Shown here one piece after another: positions 42,355 to 51,700 of a stretch of 64,000 nt of DNA; position 1 is the stretch's first letter, and every line of letters starts with the position of its first letter. The stretch comes from JANSWP01 sp041941305 (GTDB lineage: Bacteria; Bacteroidota; Bacteroidia; Chitinophagales; Saprospiraceae), in the NCBI GenBank assembly GCA_041941305.1, contig JBGTQJ010000037.1:24488-88487 (forward strand). The letters run 5' to 3'. The notes under the pieces are model-generated. The model was given only the letters and a program-made list of their open reading frames with translations, ran no database searches and was not told where the DNA came from. Position numbers and translations under genes: made by a program.

Positions 42355-43035
42355 ATGGAACGATTAAAGAAACTGGACAATTTATACAAGCTCATCATCG
42401 GAACGGTGGCGACGATTCTCACTACCTTTATTTTGGATGATTTGACGCAGAGACTAGGTGATAAAGGATATGCGACGCTGATGACGATATTAGCAGTAAC
42501 CGTTATCATCCTGGTTATGAATTTTGTTCTGGAAAGTTTATTTGAAAACAGCGTCCTGCTCCGAAAAATGCTTTTTGGAGATGATTTTATCGAAGGCTAT
42601 TGGTATGACATTACATTTAATCAAAAAACCAAAAAAGTAAGGCACAGTGTCCTCTTTTCTATTTTTTATGAGGGTGGTCAAATCAAGGTAAGCGGTTTGG
42701 GCTATGATCCTCAGGGCAATCGGGTAGGCACCTTTAAATCAACAGAATCGAGTTATTCAAACAGGGTATTATTTTATCAATATGAATCACATACCAATTA
42801 CAACCAGGGATTTATTGAAATTGGCGTAAGCCAGTTGTGCTTTGATAAACCTGCCAACTCCTACTCAGGTTTTTATCTGGATTATAGCGACAAAATGAGA
42901 TTCAATGTCAATGGAGATAGAGTTCCTGCAAGTATAATGGATGAACACAATGGTTTTAAAACCAATGAAGACAAAAAAGCATTTATTCTGAAAAACATAG
43001 AGGAGTTTGAACAGAATGCCGAAATGCAATCTTAA
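42355..43035 (+). CDS. Two-membrane-span protein with beta-rich C-terminal domain
   Basis: 226 residues. Two N-terminal membrane segments (KLIIGTVATILTTFILDDL, about 12-30; TLMTILAVTVIILVMNFVLE, about 41-60) are followed by a domain of about 150 residues made of beta strands (GYWYDITFNQKTKKVRHSVLFSIFYEGGQIKVSGLGYDPQGN, RVLFYQYESHTNYNQGFIEIGVSQLCF, SGFYLDYSDKMRFNV). This layout recalls the 2TM-beta-barrel effectors of CBASS (Cap15 type) and relatives, but no nucleotidyl cyclase is next to it and I cannot show homology. It precedes the DEAD-box gene by five bases, so the two are cotranscribed. Confidence 0.65.
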   Translation: MERLKKLDNLYKLIIGTVATILTTFILDDLTQRLGDKGYATLMTILAVTVIILVMNFVLESLFENSVLLRKMLFGDDFIEGYWYDITFNQKTKKVRHSVLFSIFYEGGQIKVSGLGYDPQGNRVGTFKSTESSYSNRVLFYQYESHTNYNQGFIEIGVSQLCFDKPANSYSGFYLDYSDKMRFNVNGDRVPASIMDEHNGFKTNEDKKAFILKNIEEFEQNAEMQS

Positions 43036-43040
43036 TAATC

Positions 43041-44396
43041 ATGAATACATTTAACGATTTAAATATTTCCACAGCTTTGGCCAATGCTATTGAAGATCTG
43101 GGTTTTGACAAACCAACACCTATTCAACAGCAAGCATTTTCTGTCATTCGCTCAGGAAAAAACATCGTAGGTATATCCCAAACTGGTACCGGGAAGACTT
43201 TGGCATATATGCTCCCTATTTTGCAGGGCTTGAAGTTCTCAAAACAATTTCCTCCAAGGGTTTTGGTATTGGTGCCCACCCGGGAGTTGGTATTGCAGTT
43301 GGTAGAACAAATAGAAAGTTATGCAAAATACATGAGTGTGAGAATTGTGGGGGTATATGGGGGAACCAATATCAATACACAAAAAGTAGCGGTGATGCAG
43401 GGCGTAGATATTTTGGTTGCGACCCCGGGAAGGTTGTACGATTTGGCATTGCATGGAGCATTAAAATTAAAATCAGTTGGAAAATTAGTGGTAGATGAGG
43501 TAGATGTGATGTTGGATTTAGGCTTTCGATATCAGTTAAATAATATCTTTCAGATACTTCCCGAAAAGCGACAAAACATTATGTTTTCTGCTACTATGAC
43601 GGAAGAAGTAGATCTACTGATTAAAGATTATTTCATTGCACCAGCAAAAATTTCCATTGCTGTAAGTGGAACACCTTTGGACAATATTGCGCAATCCTGT
43701 TACCCAGTTCGAAATTTTTATACAAAAGTCAATTTGCTCGCCCATTTGCTACGCGATAAGGAAGAATTTCAAAAAGTACTGGTATTCATTTCCGGCAAAA
43801 AAAATACCGATAGGGCTTTTGAGAACTTAGAACCCAAATATGGTTTTGAAATGGGCCTTATTCATTCAAACAAATCTCAGAATTACAGAATTCGCTCGAT
43901 AACCCAATTTGAAGAAGGAACCAACCGCATATTGCTCACAACTGATGTAATGGCACGTGGTTTGGATTTGGAGAGCATCTCTCATGTCATCAATTTTGAT
44001 GTTCCCACTTTCCCCGAAAACTACATGCATAGAATTGGTAGAACTGGACGAGCAGAACAAGAAGGAAAAACCATTTTATTTTACACGGAGAAGGAAATTC
44101 CCGCCAAAGAACGCATTGAGGCATTGATGAAATACGAAATTCCCATACTGGAATTTCCAGAGGAAGTAGAAATATCCAAAGAATTGACTCCTGAAGAAAG
44201 ATCCAAACAAGGACGACAAAAAAATCCCAATCGAAATCTACGACAAAAAGATTTTGAAGATAGCTCCCAGGAGAAGAAAGCCAAAAACAGAAAAACCAAT
44301 CAGGGAGGAAGTTATCGAAGAAAAATAGAAAAGAAGTATAAGAAGCCAAGAACCAGGGGGGACAAGATTAAGAATAGGAGGAAGAAGAAGAAATAG
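43041..44396 (+). CDS. DEAD-box RNA helicase (variant DEVD motif)
   Basis: 451 residues. Q motif LGFDKPTPIQQQAF, motif I SQTGTGKT, Ia PTRELVLQ, Ib TPGRL, motif II VVDEVDVMLDLGF, III FSATM, V TTDVMARGLDLE, VI HRIGRTGRA. Motif II reads DEVD instead of DEAD; ATP-binding D and E are kept, so activity is likely. The C-terminal tail of about 70 residues is very basic (KNPNRNLRQKDFEDSS ... KIEKKYKKPRTRGDKIKNRRKKKK) and should bind RNA. The enzyme unwinds short RNA duplexes in ribosome assembly or RNA decay. It starts five bases after the 2TM-beta gene. Confidence 0.93.
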   Translation: MNTFNDLNISTALANAIEDLGFDKPTPIQQQAFSVIRSGKNIVGISQTGTGKTLAYMLPILQGLKFSKQFPPRVLVLVPTRELVLQLVEQIESYAKYMSVRIVGVYGGTNINTQKVAVMQGVDILVATPGRLYDLALHGALKLKSVGKLVVDEVDVMLDLGFRYQLNNIFQILPEKRQNIMFSATMTEEVDLLIKDYFIAPAKISIAVSGTPLDNIAQSCYPVRNFYTKVNLLAHLLRDKEEFQKVLVFISGKKNTDRAFENLEPKYGFEMGLIHSNKSQNYRIRSITQFEEGTNRILLTTDVMARGLDLESISHVINFDVPTFPENYMHRIGRTGRAEQEGKTILFYTEKEIPAKERIEALMKYEIPILEFPEEVEISKELTPEERSKQGRQKNPNRNLRQKDFEDSSQEKKAKNRKTNQGGSYRRKIEKKYKKPRTRGDKIKNRRKKKK

Positions 44397-44495
44397 CGGG
44401 TAGCAAAGCGTAGATTTATCATCCTTTACCCGATTATCTCCTTGGTTTGTACAAAATTTTAGTACAACTCTCCTTCCTGAAATACTTTGCTCCAT

Positions 44496-45443
44496 ATGAA
44501 AACAACGATCATCTCTAATTCCATTATCAGAGGTCTTGAGCGAGACCGACTTCAATTGCACAATCAACACAAACAAGGTCAAATGTTTGTACTTGCCAGT
44601 ATTGGTGGTGTGGTTTTATTAATTGTTTTGTTCCACCAGGGAATGCTTTCTGCCTATCCCCTATGGATGATTATTTTACTGGGATTGATTCCGCTGGCAG
44701 GTTTGGTTCACGGTATCAGAAATTGGATTTTAGCCCATCGTGATTACAGAAAAGGCATAAAATCCAAAGCAATTCGTGCACTATTCCAAAATGAAGATTT
44801 GGATTGGACTTACAGCTCAAATGATTATCTTCCTCAAAGGGACTTTGATAGTTCGAAATTGTTCAGACTTCGCCCTACCAGCTATGGAGGTAAACACTTA
44901 GTCACTGGTACTTTTGAAGGTATTCCGTTTGAATTGTCCTATTTAAATTGTTCACGAGGTAGCGGCAAACACAGAACGATTGTTTTTAATGGAGTTTTAT
45001 TCAGAATCAAGCTACCAACTCAAGTTAATGGGACTACAGTCATCCTTCCCGATACGGCACAAAGAGTTTTTGGGAAAGCAATTGGTAAAAAATTACAAAG
45101 CTGGTCCTCTGCTTCCAATATGCAATTGGTTTATTTTGAAAACCAACCTGAGTTCGAAAAAAAATATGTGGTATATAGCAGCCATGAACCTTCTGCAAGA
45201 AAAACACTTCATCCCAAGGCACTACAGGATCTGGTTCAGCTACACCAGCAATATCCTTCTTCTTTAAAATTTTCTGTTCAACAAAATGGCATATCCGTCG
45301 CTATTTCCAAAATGACCCTTTTCAAATTAGGCGTTCATCAAGCTTTAACTGAAAAGGATAGTTGGGTTCACATTGCTATGAACCTAAAGCATATCATTAA
45401 AATATTGACCTTTTTTGGGATAGAATTTATTGAAGAAAAGTGA
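44496..45443 (+). CDS. DUF3137 domain membrane protein
   Basis: About 315 residues from the ATG at 44496 (MKTTIISNSIIRGLERDRLQL); an alternative TTG lies nine bases upstream. Two membrane segments are near residues 30-75 (MFVLASIGGVVLLIVLFHQG and LWMIILLGLIPLAGLVHGI). The soluble part carries the DUF3137 pattern: LFQNEDLDWTYSSNDYLPQRDFDSSKLF, HLVTGTFEGIPFELSYLNCSRG, FNGVLFRIKLP and a C-terminal LHQQYPSSLKFSVQQNGISVAISKM. In other bacteria the family is uncharacterised. It is in the same orientation as the helicase gene, 99 bp downstream. Confidence 0.8.
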   Translation: MKTTIISNSIIRGLERDRLQLHNQHKQGQMFVLASIGGVVLLIVLFHQGMLSAYPLWMIILLGLIPLAGLVHGIRNWILAHRDYRKGIKSKAIRALFQNEDLDWTYSSNDYLPQRDFDSSKLFRLRPTSYGGKHLVTGTFEGIPFELSYLNCSRGSGKHRTIVFNGVLFRIKLPTQVNGTTVILPDTAQRVFGKAIGKKLQSWSSASNMQLVYFENQPEFEKKYVVYSSHEPSARKTLHPKALQDLVQLHQQYPSSLKFSVQQNGISVAISKMTLFKLGVHQALTEKDSWVHIAMNLKHIIKILTFFGIEFIEEK

Positions 45444-45506
45444 TTATTTCAAAGCAGTGGAAATAGGGTTGAGCGCTTTATTTCATTCAATACAAACATA
45501 CTCTTA

Positions 45507-45658
45507 GTCCAACATCCTGCCTCCTTGACCCATGCAGGCCTTGACCCAGTTCTCAATTGGAAAATTGGCATTAGTGATAACCTGGTTCGATTATCGATTG
45601 GCATTGAGTATAGCAAGGATTTGATTTGGGATATCGAGCAAGCTTTAGAAGCAACGTT
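45507..45658 (+). pseudogene. C-terminal remnant of a Cys/Met-metabolism PLP enzyme
   Basis: In one frame this stretch reads VQHPASLTHAGLDPVLNWKIGISDNLVRLSIGIEYSKDLIWDIEQALEAT, clearly the last 50 residues of a cystathionine gamma-synthase/lyase or methionine gamma-lyase. Upstream of it the family sequence is lost and stops appear; the active-site lysine region is absent. The rest of the gene is not in the window's plus strand. A palindromic element starts six bases after it, so rearrangement or decay near a repeat is likely. Confidence 0.8.
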
Positions 45659-45663
45659 TTTAC

Positions 45664-45743
45664 AAATAAAGGTAGCACGGCTCTCAAGAGCCGTGACAAC
45701 ATAAGATTGGTCGCGGCTCTGGAGAGCCGCGCTACCTTTATTT
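45664..45743. repeat. Double-hairpin (three-way) palindromic element
   Basis: Outer arms AAATAAAGGTAGC (45664-45676) and its exact complement (45731-45743) enclose two perfect hairpins: CACGGCTCT-CA-AGAGCCGTG and CGCGGCTCT-GG-AGAGCCGCG. The predicted fold is a three-way junction. The right arm contains the stop codon (45738-45740) of the large T9SS gene. The same core occurs at 10255-10337 and, in half, at 55687-55712. Confidence 0.9.
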
Positions 45744-48700
45744 CACCACCACAAATTTCTTGGCGATTCTTTCTCCGCCAGTCATCATTTGTACTAAATA
45801 ATAACCATCCTGTACATTCCGTAAATCAACCACAATTTGATTCGAGCCACCTGATTTTTGATATTGTCGAATGATTCTACCGGAAAAATCCGATAGGACA
45901 ATTTCTACAATTTCAGAATTCGGACTCTCATATGATATCGTCAATTGATCTGATGCAGGATTTGGGAATAAATTCATTTCCAGAGATTCCTCATTTTCCA
46001 TTGTTTCCACTTCAGCTGCTCGTTCACCAACTATTTCCGCTCTCTGGAATTTGACTAAAGATTTTTGGTCCTTTATTACTATCTGGGAGTTTGAAGAACA
46101 ACCTATTATCACCACATCATCTATGTACACCCAATCCGAATTACCAGAAGCATCACAGCGAAAACGCAATTGGGTATTCACTGTAAACGGCCCCGTAATC
46201 ACTGCCATGCCGGTCTTAAATTCATCATTATTGAATTCATCTCCCAAATTCCATTCTTCTACGGTTGTGAAATTGACACCTCCATCTGTAGAAATCTGCA
46301 ACCAGAAATCCTCATCGGCGTTGTCAAAACTTCTGACATAGTATCCAAAATCAATAGTTAATTCATCATAAGTTGCCAAATCCAGATTATTGGTAGTCAT
46401 GAAAGAGGAATTAGGATCATTATCCCTCAAACGAATGCAGTACGAACCACTGGAAGCATAGGCGGCATCATTTATATTTCTTCTACAATCGGAACCGCCA
46501 TCATTCCAAATCCCCCAGCCTGTTTCAAAACCTTCATCATCAATGTCATAATAGGAACAACCTCCTCCAGTAGGACTAAAATTAGCAGTAACCGTTTTGT
46601 TAGCATCCATGGTGATGGTGACGGGATTACTGCTTCCTGAAGCATCGCCACTCCAATTGTCAAATTGCCAACCAGTATCAGGTGTGGCTGTAAGGGTGAC
46701 TTGAGTTCCAGCATTATAGGTACCTCCAGATGGGTCGATACTCCCCTGCCCTGCTACCGTTGTGGTCAAGGTATATTGAGGTATCCCACTTGAACAACCG
46801 GAGATAATCACATCGTCAAAGTACACCCAATCTGAATTGCCTGAGGCATCACAACGAAAACGCAATTGCGTAGTCGTTGTAAATGGACCTGCAATGGTAA
46901 TGTTTTCAAATTCTCTAACGTCATTTACAAATTCATCATTCAGGTTCCATTCCTCTATTTGTGTGAAGCTGTTACCACCATCTGATGAGATTTCCAAAAA
47001 GAAATCCTCATTGGCATTGTCAAAGCTTCTGGTAATGTAGGTGAATTCTACTTTGATATCATTGTAACTCGATAAATCCTGTGTATTCGTGGTCATGTAA
47101 GAGGAATTTGGGTCGTTATCTCTTAATCGAATACAATAACTACCACTATATGCATAAGCAGCATCATTGATGCTCCTACGACAATCTGAACCACCATCAT
47201 TCCAAATCCCCCAACCTGCTTCAAAATCTTCTGAATTGAGAACGGTCCAGTTACAACCACCACCACCACCGATGACTACACTTTCGGTTTCTGTACATGC
47301 ATTCGCATCTGTTACCGTTACTGTGTATGTTCCAGGTGCCAAGCCATCAATATCTTCCGTCGTTTCTCCATTGGACCATAGATAGGAATAGGGACTTGTT
47401 CCACCCATAACAGTCAAATCAGCAGAGCCATCATTCCCGTTTTGGGCATCCATGCCTACAATGGTGAGACTCAAGGCGGCAGGTTCAATAATCACTTGTG
47501 CAGCAGTGGCAGTACAACCCGTATCATCATCTGTCACCGTCACATCATAAGTGCCAGTTCCCAGATTGCTGATGGTCTGTGTGAATTCAGCGTTGCTCCA
47601 CTCAAAACTGTAGTTTCCTGAGCCACCTGAACCAAATGCAGTTGCTTCTCCATCCATCGCTCCAAAACAACTAATGTTGATACCTGAAGTTGAGGCAGAA
47701 ATGCCATTGATTGCGCTTACCACGGCATTTTCAGTTTCTGTGCAGCTATTGGAATCGGTGACGGTTACAGTATACGTTCCAGCCGAAAGACTGGAAATTG
47801 TTTGAGTGTTACCACCGTTAGACCAAGCATAAGTATAAGGTGAATTACCGCCTGTAACTGATGCAGAAGCGGAACCATTATTTATACCACAGGAAGCTGG
47901 GCTTGTGGTAGTAGTCACAATCATTTCAGCAGGTTCTGTTATGACTTGAGAGGCAATAGCTGTACAGCCTGTATCATCATCAGTCACTGTTACCGAATAG
48001 GTGCCAGCACTTAAATTTGTAATGGTTTGACTGTACTCAAAATTGCTCCATTCAAAGCTGTAATTTCCAGAACCTCCAGATGGAAAAGCTGTAGCCTCAC
48101 CATCCATACCTCCAAAACAACTGACATTGACACCAGAAGTGGTAACTGTAAAGCCTCCAAGGGCAGTCACAACAGCTATTTCAGATTGAGTACAGTTGTT
48201 CGAATCTGTAACGCTTACCGTATAAGTTCCTGGAGCAAGATTGAAAATACTTTGAGTTGTTGCTCCTGTAGACCATAGATAATTGTATGGAGAAGTACCC
48301 CCAGAAGCATTTGCTGAAGCAGATCCATTGTTGGCTCCACATGAAGCCGGAGTTGTAGTGGTAGTAATTACAATGGCAGCAGGTTCTGTTACAGTTTCTG
48401 AAGCTGTTGCAGTAATACCGTCATTATCAGTTACTGTGACGGTGTAAGTTCCAACAGAAAGACTTGAAATCGTTGCTGTAGTTCCGCCATTCGACCAGAG
48501 GTAGGTGTAAGGTGTCGTTCCACCCGTTGCCGTCACTGTAGCACTTCCGTCACTACCACCCGGACAACTTACTGGAGTACTGGAAGTTGTCAAAGACAAG
48601 CCTGGACTCAAATTCCCCAAGTCATAAACATGTCGTTCGTATGCACCAAAATCATCTTCGAAATAGCCAGCTTGAGCTGTGATGGTTCTGTTTTCAAATA

Positions 48701-51700
48701 AAACGGTAATGACAGTTCCAGCTTGTAATCCCGATACGGTAAATTGAACATTATTGTCTGAAAAATTCTCCAAATTACTCGAAAGGATGTACTTCTTTCC
48801 ATCACTTCCTTCTTTGTAGGCATTTTCGATTTGAGAAGAATTATCAGAACACAAGCCATTGCTTCCATTCACATCCAAAAAAGTAGCAGGGGGTAAAAGG
48901 ACGTGGTTCAAGGAATCTATTTCATCTGCAATTTGGGTCAAGGTGCTCCATATAGGATCAGCATGTCCCAAATCCCAATAGAATATGCCATTGGCACCGT
49001 GAATAAGGGCTAAATAAGCTTCAGCCATACTCATATACGCTTGGGCTGCTGTACGGTCGTATGCTTTTAAGTAAGCGATAAATGGTTTTTCACCCAAAGT
49101 TTCATCCACTAGCTGGTCCGCCCGAATACCAATCATTTCAATATTATCTCCAAATTCGGGATAGACATCATACCCCTGAAAGTCTGCTATATCTCGATAA
49201 TGCCCAAAAGCACCTTGTCGCCAGCCTATTTCCAATGCGTAAATGGGATGGTCAGGATCAGCATCACGGATGGTATTTTTGACCGACATGACCCATTCAA
49301 GAGGAGCATAAAATTCTGGTATATAACTATGATCTGGCTCATCTACCGGCGACCAGGCCAATAATGCTGGATGATCTTTATTTTTTTCAATGGAACTTTT
49401 AATATAATCCAGACAAGCTTTCTCAGAACCAAAATAATCTGCTACCACAGTGTGTTTAATATCATTTTGAAATACACCAATAGCTTTCAATCCTTTGGCT
49501 TCACATTCATCCAAAAATTCTGTAAAACCAAAATGACCTGGAGAAGGTAATACATCCCAAACATCCCCTGCAGCATAAGGATCGCCAATGTCCATCCAAT
49601 TGTAAAATACCAGGGTATTGAATCCCCCATCAGCTACTTGCTGAAAAAGAGCTGGAGACATGCCCGTCCAGCCAGCTCCAAAACCAATTGGAAAAAAAGG
49701 ATTCCCGCTTTCGTCCAGCCATGGACTGTCCTTGTCCATTCCGGGAAAATTGCCATCACCGGCTGCTGGATTGTAACCTGGGGTTGGAGGTTCAACTGTT
49801 AATTGGGCAGCAGTGGTAGCTAATTCGATTCTGTCAATAGACATAAAATTCTTCAAACCCAAACTCCATAGCCCTTCCCCGATTCGAAACCTGTACAATC
49901 CATTGCTCACCCCTAAATCAGAAGGTGATACAGCAATTACTTCCACTTTCCATTGATGGTCGAAGGCACCACCTAGCGTTCCGATTTCGACCCAGTAACT
50001 TCCATTATGAGCATAAACTGGAGCACCACCAGCATAAGTAGGCACATTGTCCTTATAGCGAATGCCTAAGTGGACAGTACTCCCAGTGCCAATTGCAGTT
50101 GTAAAAAATTCTGCATTGGTGGTCATGACGATCGTCCTCGCCTTTATCAAGTCTGAATAATTGGGAGCATCTGTGAAAACCCAAAAACTGTCCACAGTTT
50201 CCTGATTGATAAAATCGGCATCGTCACCAGGTATATTGTAATTGGTTTCCCATCCAAACCTCTCAAAGTAAATTTGGGAGTTGGTATTGAAATCATCATC
50301 ATCACCAAAATCATTAACCAGTAACGTGGCAGATGGGTCATTTACAATGATATTCACTGCACTTGAAGTTGTTTTATCTCCATCATTGTCAGTTGCTACT
50401 GCAGTCAGGGAGTAACTACCACCCGGAACCGAATTCCAGGTAAAGGAATAAGGTGCGGAGCTGTCCTCACCTAGTTTATTGGCTCCTTCAAAAAACTCCA
50501 CCAATGTGACCGAACCATCAGAATCGGAAGCATTAGCTGTGATGGTAATGTTAACAGGGACGGTGAAAACATCTCCGTCATTTGGATAGGTGATGTTCAC
50601 TGTAGGTGGAATATTGGCAACTGTAGTAATGTCTACAGCTCCGATATCAGGACTTCCGTCATTTGGGTCACCAGCTCCCTGGAATGCTGAATTCTGGGGG
50701 CGAAAACCGTCTCTGATATAGGTTAATAAATCCTGCATGACAGAACCACCTCCTGGTGATAATTGATTCATGGCAGTCGTCAAATCGCCTGCCCAGGTTG
50801 CAGGAGTTCTGGTATCATCAAAAAATTGGGGATCAGTATCATCCAGGTCATTGGGTCCAACTACATTGCTTCCAGAAAAAGTAAAATCGTCATAACCTTT
50901 TCCCGAACCATTGCCGAACATATTGCCATCCTGAAGTTGGAAACCACCATTGTAATTAACGGAATCCGCTAAAAAGACATCCGTTTGGGATAAGCCATAA
51001 TTGTTGATTTTCATGCCATTGCCATTGCTCCCTCCTACAAAAAGGTTGGATTTCACATAATTGACATCACCTGCTGTAGAAGGATTTCCTTCCCCCAAAC
51101 TCAAGCCACCAGTACCGCTTCCTGTGAACAGGGTGTTTCTTTTGAATACCACCTGTTTGTTGTAGCTTTCAAACAGAATGGTGAAACCAGTACAACTTGT
51201 ATTGTTATTTCCGTTTGGTCCATTTCCGTTTGGCAGGAATATGTTTTTTTCGAAAGTAACTGTGTTATCAGCTCTAGTCCCTGTTTCTGCCCCGGCGATA
51301 AAGAAGCCATCTCCTTCTGAATTGGCAGCCGTACCAGTAAACCAAAACAGACAACCATCGATATGGGTAGCTCCAGTACCATCTCCTATATGTCCAAAAT
51401 GAGGATTCCATCCGCCAGGGTCGTCCATGATAAATACACAGTCTTCGATGGTCGTACCATGTTCAAAACCAACATATCCATTGCCATCCCAACGAATCAG
51501 ATTTCGTTTAAACGATTTAAAAATACCACCCCACCAAAAACCGGTGTACTTGTGAATGCCATCTCTGAATACACAATCCTCGATTTCGTAATCTTTAGGC
51601 ATGTGAAGTGCTACCCTCAAATCAAAATCACAATGAATCAATTTCGCAGTTACGCCATATTCTGACCAGGTCTCAAAAATGTTCCACTCTTCCCATTGTC

